In this document: positions 46,915-58,982 of the stretch, in pieces | Position numbering within the stretch: position 1 is the first letter of the stretch | How the letters are laid out: the number at the start of each line of letters is the position of its first letter | Source: Plantago elongata | Taxonomy: Eukaryota; Streptophyta; Magnoliopsida; Lamiales; Plantaginaceae | Direction: 5' to 3' | Length of the DNA stretch: 64,000 bases | Assembly: GCA_036897095.1 (NCBI GenBank) | Contig: JAYMSP010000164.1 | Location: forward strand, 1 to 64,000 | Translations under genes and position numbers: made by a program | The notes under the pieces: model-generated | The model's database searches: none | Told to the model about the DNA's origin: nothing | The model's input: the letters and a program-made list of their open reading frames with translations, nothing else

Positions 46915-47817
46915 ATGGATTCTCCTCGTCGTCGTGAAATATGGCTGCCCCCCCTTAATTCCCATCAGAACTACACTGTATCCGCAAAGGCGATGCGCTA
47001 TATCTGTACAGAGAATTCGTCATCCACCGAAAAGAATTTGACATCCACCCTACACTTTAATCTTAAAGTGGATGTTCAATACAAGAATGACAACTTGAAG
47101 ACGTTGATAACTAACGAAGTAGGAGAAGAAGGTTTTTATGGGCTCAAGTTGCCATCAGTTTCGTGCAATATGCCTCGAATCGACTCAGATCATGCTAAAG
47201 CTATTTTGAAAGACAAGGTCTCCGGTATGTTATATTCATACGTCCAGTTTCAACTCGATGGACTTTACTACTCAAGTCGTGATTGTGGTACTACAAACGA
47301 GATACATTCAGACGTCAGTATAGAGACAGAGGACGAGTTCATAAATTCCTTGGTTGATTTCATGTGTCAATTTCTCATTAAAGACACGACTCACTCATTT
47401 TGCATGTTTTTGTATATCAAAAAGACCATTCGAGTTCCCGAGGCAGAGCTTGACGCCTGGATCTCATGGTACATAGAACAGAAGAGGACAGTAGGCGCTA
47501 ATGAATTTGAAGCAGAGTATCTTAATGCTATTAGTCGGCCAAGAACAATGAACGAGTTGATGGACGAATCAGTGTACTACTCTAACAAGCCGACTACCGC
47601 CTCAAAATCTTCGGTCGATTCGCTTCAAGATATAATACTCTTGGATGATGATGATAATCAGAAAGAGTCTTGTTGTGTGATATGTTTGGAAGAGCTTCTC
47701 ATCACAACCAAGATGAAGAGATTGCCGTGTTCGCATGTTTTCCATGAAGGATGTATCGTCCAATGGTTGCTGAGTAGAAGTTATAAGTGCCCTATGTGTC
47801 GCTACGAGATTAATTAA
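46915..47817 (+). CDS. RING-H2 finger protein, probable E3 ubiquitin ligase
   Basis: Intronless, 300 residues. The C-terminus is a complete C3H2C3 RING: C254-x2-C257, C272-x-H274, H277-x2-C280, C292-x2-C295, with the PCSHVFHEGCIVQWLLSR core expected of an E2-binding RING-H2. An acidic stretch (LLDDDDN) precedes it. The first 230 residues match no domain I know and show no membrane segment. RING-H2 proteins of this layout act as single-subunit E3 ligases; the target is unknown. The plant RING-H2 class has many intronless, lineage-expanded members, and this looks like one. The ATG is the first in frame after the leader. Confidence 0.88.
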   Translation: MDSPRRREIWLPPLNSHQNYTVSAKAMRYICTENSSSTEKNLTSTLHFNLKVDVQYKNDNLKTLITNEVGEEGFYGLKLPSVSCNMPRIDSDHAKAILKDKVSGMLYSYVQFQLDGLYYSSRDCGTTNEIHSDVSIETEDEFINSLVDFMCQFLIKDTTHSFCMFLYIKKTIRVPEAELDAWISWYIEQKRTVGANEFEAEYLNAISRPRTMNELMDESVYYSNKPTTASKSSVDSLQDIILLDDDDNQKESCCVICLEELLITTKMKRLPCSHVFHEGCIVQWLLSRSYKCPMCRYEIN

Positions 47818-48039
47818 TTTATTCACTACTTATAGAAATTTTTGTCCACAATCTTCGAGTTCAAATGTACTCGATTAATTTATCAACTATTTACAGATTT
47901 TTTAGTCCACCCATGACACAAAAATTATGCGGTCAACTGTACTCTATTACATTTATAAATTCCTAACTAGAAAAATACTTCCAATCACAAACATCATGAT
48001 TCTGAGTCATTAATATAAATAACTTTATTTGCCACTTAC

Positions 48040-49535
48040 TTTTCAACTCTATGAACTTTTTATAATAAAAATCTCGTTAAATAAATACATATTTTTTCAA
48101 ACAAGTTAGCTGAAAAGCTAGCTAGTTTAAGAATCAAACCAAATTAATTTGTTGTAAAAAAAAAGCTACATAACCAGCTAGCATCTAATTGTTCAGCTAC
48201 CAGCTACCTTTTCAGTTAATTTTGCCCTTTCAACTAATTTTGCTAAACATGACCTATAAAATAATCATATGAAAACTTTTTCAGTAAGCTTACAAAAATA
48301 AATTAGTAGATTTATTTTTACGTATCACATTTAACAAATAAATGTACCAGTTAATAAATTTGTTAAACATTTTATAAATTATAACGATCGAATAACTAAT
48401 CTGCTACTAGTTAGGTTATAATATAATAACTAGATTATCAACTAGCTTTTGTTCAAATAACTGAACCAATGCGATTTAGTTTTTAATATCTTGAGGAGCT
48501 CAAGTGGTTAAATCAGTGTGATTTAACTTTCAATATCTTGAGATTGTTTTTATTCAGGTCCTGACTTGATTCACATGGCCATTTGGTTACTCTGCGTTTA
48601 GTTGGGATTTTAGTGGCTATAGTAGCACCATAAACTGATTGCCACTTTAGTACCTTAAAAGCATATGGTATAGGGGATTAGTAAGAATTTTATTATGACA
48701 ACATCTTAAATTGCTTGCCACTGGCCATGTCTTGAGCCTAGGGTGGGGTGGTGTTGCTATTAGCGGGAAAGGAACTGGTGTTAATGACTAATACTTAAAT
48801 CCTTGCCACTTGCCGTAGGGGAAGGATATAGTGGAGAGGTGTTGCGATCATAGCTACTGAATCTCTTAATCCTGGTTGAGAGTGATATCTTGTATACTCT
48901 GAGGAGTCACTGGGATTTAAACTAAAGTAACTAGACAATACTGATCTAGTTTTCAATACCTTGGGGGACACGAGGGATTAACCCAGTGAGATTTAATCTT
49001 AAACTTCTTGAGGTTATTTTCTCTTTTGCTTCTTACCCTTGTATCTTTCGTCTCGGTGACAGGAGTATCTTATATGCTCTGAAGAGTTCCGTGACTTCAA
49101 CCCAAGTAACTACACCACAACGATCTAGTTTTCAATAACTTGGGGTACTTGAGGGTTAAACAATTGAGATAAAACTAGTTGATCAAGCTAATTGTGGTAT
49201 ACATTGGAGTTTGAGGCTTGGTTTTGGTCTTGATGGTCTCTCTCTGTATAATTTTGGTGAACATTGAAGAATTCGATTTAGAGTTATAGTCTTGTTATGG
49301 GTGTTATGATTCGAATGGTTCTTTTTTCCTTTGTAATTTTGTTGTATGAGCATATCTTGTGCTTGCGTTTATATTAATTAATAATATTTAGCCGATTCAA
49401 AAAAAAATAAAATCAACTAGCTTTGCTAAACGGGGTGGTAGCCTTTGTAAAAAAACATTGCACAAATATATAATTTATTAGTTAGGTTATAAGATATTAA
49501 CTACATTATCAATTATCTTTTGTGCAATATAATAT
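48040..49535. repeat. MITE-like AGCTAGCT-rich sequence interrupted by a LINE
   Basis: 48100-48449 is rich in CAGCTAGC, CAGCTACC and TTTTGCTAAAC words typical of small plant MITEs. The sequence resumes after the LINE with ATCAACTAGCTTTGCTAAAC. Blocks at 48402-48455 and 49478-49530 also resemble each other (GTTAGGTTATAA, then ATTATCAA(C/T)). Exact MITE ends were not defined. Confidence 0.45.
48450..49411 (+). mobile_element. 5'-truncated LINE, about 960 bp, with 13-bp target duplication
   Basis: Flanked by ATCAACTAGCTTT at 48437-48449 and 49412-49424, with an A-tail at about 49399-49411. The 3' end (TTTGTAATTTTG, GAGCATATCTTGTGCT, a TTATATTAATTAATAATATT stretch, GCCGATTC, A-tail) resembles that of the LINE at 12020-12357. 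The body contains three degenerate internal repeats (GATCTAGTTTTCAATA and related, near 48480, 48950 and 49120). No reverse transcriptase region is recognisable. Confidence 0.75.
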
Positions 49536-50564
49536 AGGGATTATGGGATTATACAAAAACTTGTGAAAAGTTCAAGTTTTTGTGAGAGTTCTGCAACATT
49601 ATATATTAATTGTACGATATTGTGTGTAAATTGTGAATGTTTGTATATTTGTAAATTGTATATTGTTGTATGCTAATTGTTTGGCTGAATTTTTTTTTGT
49701 AGAATTTAAAGGAATTTCCGAGTTTCTCATGGGATTATTAATCAGTCCAAACCAGGCCCAAGCTTCTTCAACTAGTGGATCAGTCCAAATCAGTGAAATC
49801 ACCTACTTGTCTAGAAACTGGGCCAGGCCCAGTGACCCACAAGGCCCAAAGGCCCAAACCAGCTACCTATTCCATTAGGTTTACGGGTTGAGTCGGTTCA
49901 GGGTCCTGCCACACGGCGTTTGGAACGGATCCAATTAATACCCGACCTGGACCCGAATCACAAGACCGATCTTCAGGGTCAAATTACGAATTTGGTTTCC
50001 CCTTCTTCTCTCATTTGGGAGTAACTCCGATCGGTCTCAATCAATCTTCTCGGCTTGGATTGGCTAGCTTTTATTTGCGGTATGTATCTTGTATTTATTT
50101 TTTTCTGTGTTCTTCACGATTTTATTTTATTTTTCTGCAAGTCATGTCTTATGCCCTGATTACAACTAATTTCAAATAAATTTTGGTTGTTAAATTGTAT
50201 TATTGCTTGCTAATTTGCTTTCCTTTTTATCCAATTCAAGCTAATTGATCATCATTAGGTTGGAAACAATTGGTATTTTGTTTTTATTGGTAAGAAATTT
50301 AGAATCAGAAAGAATAGACTCAATTGATATTGATTAAGCATGTTTTGCTGGGATGTTAGTGACAATAAACCTGGTAGTACTTGAAGCGTTTGGTTTTATT
50401 TAACTTAGTGGTATACTTGGTAGAATAGAAACTCGACTCGACGAATGTTTTAGATTTTTAGATGTTGTAGATAAATAGGGGAACATGATGCAATTTGTTC
50501 AACAGTTGCATAAGCACGTTGTGTTTAGAGATGTTTTACGTAGTACTACTCCATTGTGTTGTAG
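49536..50564 (+). other. Upstream region and 5' UTR intron of the NSRP1-type gene
   Basis: A leader exon probably ends at 50079 (TTTGCG|GTATGT), followed by a 485-base intron to the acceptor GTTGTAG directly before the ATG at 50565. No other gene is seen here. Confidence 0.45.
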
Positions 50565-52535
50565 ATGGAACGATCGAAGAAGTTTGGTTTGCAACTTAGA
50601 CAGCCTACTCAGAAAAATCCAACGAAGCCACCAGTTCCCAGCGTAAAGCCCCTCGTCTTTAATGATGATGACGATGATAATGTTGAGAGGGAGATTTTGC
50701 GGCAAGCTCATAAGAAGAAGTCTCATAAAGATGTGAGTTCTCCTGCTTTGGACAAAACAGTTTGGCTTCTAGTGTTGGATGTTTTTTTACTTTGACTCAT
50801 ATTCATTCTATTTTAAGAATTTGTTCTATTGTTTCTTTTTTGATTGATAATAGGTCGAAGAGCAACATAAGAAAGCTCTCGAGGAAGATCCATCGGCTTT
50901 TGACTACGATGGTGTGTATGATAAGATGAAACAGGAGAAAGTTCGTCCTGTCGAGATCGATCGCAAGGATAGACAGGTAACATCTGAAATCTATTGCTCT
51001 ATAAACTACAATTAGTGAGTCTGCTAGTGTATCAGGTCATGTTTATGCAAGCTCAATCTTAGCCGGCTTCGAGGGATTCCCAGCCTGAGATGTTCTGTTA
51101 CCTCTCTGTTAGTTTAATCGGCATATTTGTGAATTTCTGGTTTATCTGAAGTTTTTAATTTGTGCACCTTCCTTGTATTACTATGATACATGATTTATCT
51201 AGTAGTAGAGTTCTTGAATAAAGTACAATTACATTAGAATTTGAGTGATGTAGCTAGTAAATCTTCTGGTCATTGATCATCTTTATTTGCAGTCAAGATA
51301 TATTGCAGTCATTATGGAGAAGGCAAAACAACGAGAAAGAGAGCAAGAGATAATTTACGAGAGAAAACTTGCTAAAGAGAGAAGCAAAGATGAGCACATG
51401 TTCGCTGATAAAGATAAGTTTGTTACTGGTGCATACAAGAGGAAACTGGCTGAGCAAGAAAAGTGGAAGGAAGAAGAGCGGCTGCGTGAACTGAGGGAGC
51501 AGAAGGAAGATGTAAGTTATAATTGCATTTTGTGGTTCATATTTGTTTTCCATATATAGTGCTGTGGTTATCTTCCTTTTTGCTTTTTTAATTTCGCACC
51601 TGCCAAGGGGGATCTATTGTAATTACAGTTAGTTTGATCATCTTGGGTTATATCCCAAATGGAAGAGTTTAAACTGGTGCAAATTAAGGACACATTATGT
51701 GAAATGTTGCCTTAGGGATAGTTATAATCTTTTAGCTAGTGCAAAAAGTTAACCGAGTTTCATTGAATTAAGAAATATGGAGAATTGCCTGGGTTTTGTT
51801 TAGTGGTCAGCATTGCTCTTCCTATCTCTTGCTCAGTCATTCTCAGATTACACCGTCTAAAGTCTTCTCGTGCAATTTTTTTTTTTTTGAAACGGCTAAA
51901 GGGTGACTCGAACCCCGACCTATTGCTTGGAGGTAAAGCGTCTTACCAACTGAGCTGTGATTCATTGTCCTTCTCGTGCATGGTGGAGCTGCCTCTTTGT
52001 AGGCTAGGTTTTGAAATAATCCCATTGCCATCATCTAATTGATCTTTTGCATGGAGATGGAGATACTTGTTTGCAAAAAATATTTAGCATTACCATTCGT
52101 GGATGTATTGCATTTTAACATTCGTCGTTTTGTTTACAGGTCACTAAGAAGGCAGATATAAGTGACTTCTATTTCAACCTGTCTAAAAATGTTGCTTTTG
52201 GTGCTAATGATGCTGACCCCAAGAAACCAAATACACAACCTGAACAAAGGGTGGCTCATTCACCAAAAGAAGTCTCTCCTCCACCAGCTGATATAAGCCC
52301 AGAATCATCTGCGCCGATGAAGGTGTATCAGGAAGAGATTGCACAGAGTCTGTCCAAGGAAACTTCTGACATTGCCCATGCAAAACCTGTCTCTGAGACT
52401 TCCAAAGAAGATCAAGGAGCTGTCGCACCACCAGCTAGTGACCAGCCAAAGCCTGATCATCACAAGAAAAATGAAGATGCAGTAGCTGCAGCAAAGGCAA
52501 GGTTTTTAGCTCGGAAGAAAGCAAAAGTGCAATGA
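50565..52535 (+). CDS. Nuclear speckle splicing regulatory protein 1-like (NSRP1/DUF2040)
   Basis: Four coding exons: 50565-50732, 50854-50976, 51293-51511 and 52140-52535, giving 301 residues. The N-terminus (KKFGLQLRQ, then VFNDDDDD) and the charged helical region of about 45-200 match animal and plant NSRP1 in order: EDPSAFDYDGVYDKM, DRKDRQSRYI, DKDKFVTGAYKRKL and DISDFYFNLSKNVAFG. NSRP1 proteins sit in nuclear speckles and influence alternative splicing. The middle is a Glu/Lys/Arg-rich coiled coil. The C-terminal third is Pro/Ser/Ala-rich and poorly conserved, ending in a basic FLARKKAKVQ. The first codon directly follows a splice acceptor, so the 5' UTR is interrupted. Intron 3 carries a SINE. 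Confidence 0.93.
51875..51969 (-). mobile_element. Short tRNA-derived SINE with 11-bp target duplication
   Basis: Flanked by CTTCTCGTGCA at 51864-51874 and 51970-51980. On the minus strand it has an A box (AGCTCAGTTGGTAAGACGC), a B box (CGGGGTTCGAGTC) and an A-tail (about 51876-51888). It is only 95 bp, with almost no body beyond the tRNA-like part. Relatives occur at 31810-31859 and 33760-33852. It lies in intron 3 of the NSRP1-type gene, antisense to it. Confidence 0.85.
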
Positions 52536-54252
52536 GGTAATATATGGTGGTTGTTGGCTAATCATGTTAATCAATTCTTTAGTTATTGTCCGTATGAAAA
52601 TTTATTATAAAGTTATTCGTAATTTCGTACTTCTTGCTGTAAACAAGTGTCTCGGTTGAATATGTTTTATAAAGTGACTGCAGATGTAATACCTCAAAGA
52701 GAGTGGTTGCAGTAATAAAAACCTGATGGCCAACATAATGTTGCATGTCTCGTTTTCTTGCAAGTATAGATTCTTAGTGGAGGGGGAAGGTGACGGTTGT
52801 AGTAATCTACATATATGAACACCATATAAAGATTGTAATAAGGCGTTACTTGTCACATTGTGGAGATTGTATATGTGCTGATATAGGTGGGTGGAGGGAG
52901 TGTATCCAACATTTTTGAACTGTTGGTTCCTTCAGTATCTTTTGTTGCTGCCAGTATGTTCTAATATATGTAATGCAAGTATTCTAAGTTGTTATCATTG
53001 TATCAGAACTGTATTCTGAAGAATGTAGATGATGGACTAGTTCCTGAGTACTCGATCAACAGTTGAGTTTTAAAGACTGAAGACATAAGCCTGACCTATG
53101 ATTTTGGCTTCAACTGGGGCAGATCAGGTCTGATGTAGTATTCGACACAGCATGCAACGTTTATGACTACGCCTGCCATATGCTGAGATTACGAGATTGT
53201 ATTAGCTGATGTACGGGGATGAGGCTTGTTTCTTAGCTTGGATTTCATCAAATTTGGTACAGTATTGATGGAAACTTGGCATGCTTTCTTGTAATGTGGT
53301 ATTTGTGAAGTATAATGCTAATCGAATTATTTGACACCTTCTCATAATTTATATTATTGGAACTTCTGTAAATTTATATTCTCTTAAAAAGTAAAAATAG
53401 TTTCCTTTTGTTTTATCAGTCAAGCTTAATGCCAAGATCCCACTCGTGACACTATATAAGTAGTGAGATATTTAGACATATAGGATTGCATGGAATTTTG
53501 ACCCCTTACTCTTGTTATCTTGATTAGCTTCTATGGCTGATCGACGTTATCCAGTTTATGCAATGACGTCCACAGAGTTCTAACCAAACAGTTTTGCTAG
53601 ATCACTTAGAAGGACCCTCAACAAAAGTTACGCACTCTTTGGAATAAGGTTAAAAAATTCAATTTTAATTAAGTTTGCTATATGACTATATCCGGATTGC
53701 AACTCTAATCGAGTTGGAATATTACTTTCATTTTAATGCATTGCCACATCCTATTGTTTAAAATTTCTTTAGTTATAAATTAATTCCCGAAAGTTGGAAT
53801 ATGCAAATGACGTTACTAAGGTAAAGTATGGGCAAATTTAAGTTCCATAATGCAAAATGTTCTAAATTATGTTATAGACATATACACATTAAAGTTTTAT
53901 TATACAAAATTTAATTGAACAATTTATGTTGCGGTTCAAAATAATTCATATTTGAAGTAGGAAAGGTTTGATAGTGAAATTTTAAAGTTAAAAATTTATA
54001 TAGGGGAGAAACTTAAAAGTTAAATAATACAAATTTAATAGTGATGTACGAAGTTTGTAGTGAATATGGTATTAGATTTCAAATGAAGTATTCGGGATGG
54101 AGTAGATATACTACTATTAAACTTGTTTCCCAAGAAACCAGAAAAAGGACATTTCAGCACTGAATCCAAAATCCATGGAGCTAGAGCTACACTGACACAC
54201 TACTCTCGACTTCATCATCATCATCATCATCAATCATTTTCATCCATCAACC
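52536..54252. other. NSRP1 3' region and NDA upstream spacer
   Basis: The first few hundred bases are probably NSRP1 3' UTR. The remainder is spacer and NDA promoter. The short (CAT)n run near 54215-54232 lies in the NDA leader. No other gene is supported. Confidence 0.45.
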
Positions 54253-57200
54253 ATGCCGTGGTTCAGAAACCTCATCCAACTATCCACCACCTCCTTCACC
54301 AAGCACCAATCCAAACAACAGCAATGGCACCGCCACATCAACCAAGCACCTTCACTCACCAACCTACTACACCACCATTTCAGCACCGATGCTGCTAAAC
54401 AAGCCGGACTGGGGCCCACCAAGGGCGACGAGAAGCCGAGAGTGGTTGTCCTGGGCTCGGGATGGGCCGGATGCAGGCTAATCAAGGACATTGACACCTC
54501 CATCTACGACGTCGTTAGCGTCTCTCCGAGGAATCACATGGTTTTCACTCCCTTACTTGCTTCTACGTGTGTCGGTACGCTCGAATTCAGGTCTGTTGCG
54601 GAGCCGATTGGGAGGATTCAGCCTGCGATTTCGACTGAGCCTGGTTCCTATTTCTTCCTCGCTAATTGCACATCTGTCGATTTCGATAAGCATCAGGTAT
54701 TGTGTTGGATTGGATTGATTTGTTATTCGATTGGTTTGTGTTATATTTGATTGAGTTTACGCAATATTTTCGTAGTGGTAAATGCTTTCATATGACATTT
54801 ATGTGGCGAAAGCGAAATGATTGGATTGATTTAGATTATAGTGACTGTATTTAGTTTTGCATCTTTTCGTAATGGAATATGTATTCAGTTGATGAGTAAA
54901 TGCTTTCATATGAGATTTATGTGGCGAAATGATTTGATCGATTTATATTATAGTGACTGTGTTTAGTCGAGGCTTTTTGCATCTTTTCGTAATGGAATCT
55001 GTATTCAATTGATGTGTAAATGCTTATATATGAGATAGGTGGGGGAAAGTACAGATCATAACTTGGTAGGAACATTTCATTATCAGAGTAAAGCGAAAAG
55101 ACCTTTTGAAGACATTTGAGTAGAAATGTAGAAAGAGATTTTTTAGCGATTGATAGTTTTTGCAAGTAGAAAGAGAGTAATCAAGGCATTTGCATCTTAT
55201 CACAATCAGGGGCGGAGCAAGGAATGACATGTATATAATGATTTAAATTTGAGAGTGATGCAGTAAACGCAGCTCATTACTGGGTAGAAACATTTCATTA
55301 TCATAGTAAAGCAAAAGATCTTTTGTATAGTTTTGGACCAAAGAGAAAAAAGGCATGTGAGTGATGAAAATAAGTAGAAATAGAGCTTTTGTTTATATGA
55401 AGTATTTCCTTGTTTCCTGTGGTTGGATGTCATTTTAGCTGTTTGGGACTGTGGTTAGTGTTAATTGCTTTCCTAATTGTTTTAGTTACTGCAAGTTGTG
55501 ACAACAAGAAGCAAAATATATTACAATGAATTGGTGGTTAGTACAAGCAATTTAGCCTGTTGGACTTTTGGTACCATTAGCAAAAATGGATGTATACATG
55601 GGTATTCAGCTGGCTTTCTTTTTTAACGGTTTCTATCGGAGTGCTTATCTGACCTTTCATACTTGTATGTGAAGCTAAGCAATGGGACTAGACTCATTTC
55701 TTCTTCACTTGTTCGGGATTAGACTCATTTCTTCTTCACTTGAAGTAATTCTTAAATCAAGACCAGTGCAAGTTTTGTGAAGTATATATATGCTAGTACA
55801 ATTTATTCCTCATTAATTTTGAGTTAGAACTGTGTGACATTCTTTTCATGAGAATTGTCAACTTATAAGGACTGATGTTGGTGTTATTTATTTGTAAAAC
55901 CGGAGCATGTAAGCTAGTATGATAGATGAAGGTAAGAAATTCTTTAAGGGATTAATGCAAATGAGGAGGGATTTTCTTTGGTAACGTATCTGATGACGTT
56001 AACCTCATAATTACAGTTTCTATTATCCCCAATACATGCCAGAACGCATAAATAAGTTCCTAATGTGGAGCTGTGATTCAGTGCATCTTTTGGAGATGAC
56101 TGTCTTATAATCCCTCATCACTATCTTGGCTCTGATCATGAGAAATTTTGTTTATTTTTATATTTTCCCTATAATTGTGTTTTTCAGACAGAAGTCACAG
56201 GTAATCTGATCCGTAGTTGGAACTGTTGTATCAAAGTCATTCAGAGTCTCAGACATATCAGTGTTGTTACTAAATACTAGAGCCAGCTATTCTAAGTCCG
56301 ACCTATATAGTTTTGACTTCTCAGGAATAACCAAATTTTCATTCTAGATTCATTGTCAAACCGTCACTGAGGGGGGTGCCTTGGAACCATGGGACTTCAC
56401 AGTAGCATATGACAAGCTAGTAATCGCTTCTGGAGCACAAGCTTCAACATTTGGCATTAAAGGGGCAAAAGAATATGCAACCTTTCTCCGAGAAGTTCAT
56501 CATGCTCAGGAGATCAGGAGGAAACTGCTGTTAAATTTGATGCTCTCAGATGTCCCAGGTATGTGCAAATCTGGCCATTTGATGTTTGAGTATATATGCA
56601 AAAAGTCACGTATAAGGTGGAAAAGGAATGTCTAGAAAGTACAATGACTTGGCTCTAATGTTTTGTTAATGATCATATGACACAGGAGTCACTGATGAAG
56701 AGAAGCGTAGGCTCCTTCACTGCGTTGTTGTTGGAGGTGGTCCTACAGGAGTTGAGTTCAGTGGTGAACTCAGTGACTTCATCGGGAGGGATGTTCATCA
56801 AAGATATTCACATGTGAAAGATTATATCCGTGTTACACTCGTTGAGGTTAGAATGACAAACTCATGTAGGACAGTGCCACGATATATTCTCAGCTATCTT
56901 CCTAGTCTCATTTCTGTGGTGATAAATTCTTTTCTTTCTTCCCAGTTATGGTCCTATATTGAACTACACAATTCTCGTTTCTTATATTGCAGGCAAATGA
57001 GATACTATCATCCTTTGATGATCGGCTGCGTAAATATGCAATCAAGCAATTGACCAAGGTGATGGATAATTATTTGGGTCCATATAAGTAACCGTATGTT
57101 CTATGACTTTTTGAAAATGTGGATAACCATCATATTATATGCATAAGGGCAAACATGTATCATAGATGGAGGCGAATGAAAATAACATATAGCACTTGAC

Positions 57201-58982
57201 ATAATCAAAACTCAATTTTTCTCCAGGCTTATCTGCTTGGTTTTGTTGCACAGGAATTTTCTACCTGTCGGTACTGGTTTAAGGACATATGTCATGGTTT
57301 AGGCAGTTACATATTCAGTCCAAGTGGTTTTGGCTTTAAATATGAGTAGATAATAGAGATTTATGTGGCATCAGCGAACATGTCGAACTTGAATTTAAAC
57401 TGTAGAAACATCATGTTATTTATTTAATACCAGGCACCTTGGGAGAGATGCATTTACATTGGTGGAAATTATGCAATATTGTGCATTAGCAAGCTATATG
57501 TTAGTATTAGTAAGAATATGGTCAATGACTTCTTCCATACTGTATTTGCTAAAGAAAGTGCACAGAGTCCTAGGGGTACTTTGTGTCTTGAATAAGGTAA
57601 ATATTATCTTACCATCCTTCCTAAATTTTCTTATACTGCTTTATAGATTAATGGAATTCATTCGTTTTGTAAGTTCATGATTTGATGTCATTGATACATC
57701 AGTTTCTCAGTCAGGAGTTCGGCTAGTCAGAGGAATTGTGAAAAATGTCGAATCTCAGAAGATTACCCTTAGTGACGACACAGAAATTCCATATGGTCTT
57801 TTAGTGTGGTCTACAGGGGTTGGCCCCTCGTCATTTGTGAACTCCATGGAAATCCCAAAAGCACCTGGTGGAAGGTATACTGTTCCTTCAATTTTAATCA
57901 TTGGTTTGAAGCAGTCTATTTGTTTGCGAAACTTACATAGACATTAGAACAATGCATTTATGTCCATATATGACTATAGAAGCAACTTTGTTGTTCTAAA
58001 AGGTTATCTTATTGTACACGTAATTAACCTATTCTTCCTCCCTTGATCTCACTATATGTCACATTGCTGCAGGGTTGGAATAGATGAATGGCTTAGGGTT
58101 CCTTCTGTGCAAGATGTCTTTGCAATTGGTGATTGCAGTGGGTTTCTTGAAAGTACTGGCAGGCCAGTCCTTCCTGCCTTGGCCCAGGTAACAGGAAAAT
58201 TTAGCTCATATGGGTGCCATTGGAAGATCATTGAATACTTATATAGGATATCAAATTACTTAATTCATCTCTTAAATTTCTGGATGTTAGTCATTAAAGG
58301 ACCATTATCAGAAAACAGCATAGGATTGCCTTTGCACGTGCTGGCAGAAGAATTTAACATGGTGCCTTATTGTACATCAGATCGAACTTACAGTTTTCTG
58401 TCTTTTGGAAAAAAGAAGGCTACTGTCTGTTTAAAACGTCAAACTAGATCATTATGATGTTATAACCGCATCTAAGTTGTAAAAGGGTCCAACATGGCTA
58501 TTTTGCAGACAATTTCTGATAGGCTACTTTTGTGCTATTAATCTTACAACTCAAATGGTTTCTGTTAGGTGGCCGAGCGACAAGGAAAGTACCTCGCCAA
58601 GCTTCTGAATGGTTTAGGTAAAGCTGGTGGTGGACGTGCTGATGCTGCAAAAGAATCTGACTTTGGGAGCCCATTTGTATATAAGCATTTGGGCAGCATG
58701 GCTACCATTGGGAGATACAAGGCTCTGGTGGACCTCAGACAGAGCAAGGTAATCTTTGTACCCTTCATTTTATTCTCTGCTCCTCTGAATACTTAAAATG
58801 GTTAGCTCATATATTTATTCTTTCATCAGGAAGCCAAAGGCCTGTCTATGGCAGGATTTAGCAGCTGGTTTATTTGGCGCTCAGCCTATCTTACCAGAGT
58901 TGTAAGCTGGAGGAACAGATTTTATGTGGCAATCAACTGGCTGACAACTCTTATTTTTGGCCGTGACATAAGTCGAATATAA
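54253..58982 (+). CDS. NDA1: Internal alternative NAD(P)H-ubiquinone oxidoreductase, mitochondrial (NDA type)
   Basis: Eight coding exons: 54253-54696, 56348-56558, 56686-56846, 56993-57058, 57711-57874, 58073-58187, 58569-58748 and 58830-58982, giving 497 residues. This rotenone-insensitive type II dehydrogenase passes electrons from matrix NADH to ubiquinone without pumping protons. Residues 1-45 are Ser/Thr/Gln/His-rich with basic residues, a likely mitochondrial presequence. Two dinucleotide folds are clear: [10 protein letters not shown] (64-73, FAD) and [16 protein letters not shown] (232-247, NADH). FAIGDCSG contacts FAD. The C-terminus ([20 protein letters not shown]) is the membrane-binding helix. 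No EF-hand insert is present, which separates NDA from NDB. NDA1 and NDA2 cannot be told apart here. A further intron in the 3' UTR is possible (from about 58998). NDA genes are often light-regulated; no element was verified. Confidence 0.95.
54783..55040. repeat. 118-120 bp tandem repeat in NDA intron 1, about 2.2 copies
   Basis: TGCTTTCATATGA occurs at 54783 and 54901 and TGCTTATATATGA at 55021. ATTTATGTGGCGAAA and TGCATCTTTTCGTAATGGAA repeat in step. Confidence 0.85.
55060..55330. repeat. Diverged duplicated block in NDA intron 1
   Basis: GGTAGGAACATTTCATTATC with AGTAAAGCGAAAAG (about 55061-55101) recurs diverged as GGGTAGAAACATTTCATTAT with AGTAAAGCAAAAG (about 55280-55318). The spacing is about 215-220 bp. 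Confidence 0.7.
55687..55743. repeat. Short tandem repeat, about 31-bp unit, in NDA intron 1
   Basis: TTAGACTCATTTCTTCTTCACTTG follows a copy differing at one or two bases, separated by TTCGGGA. Confidence 0.85.
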
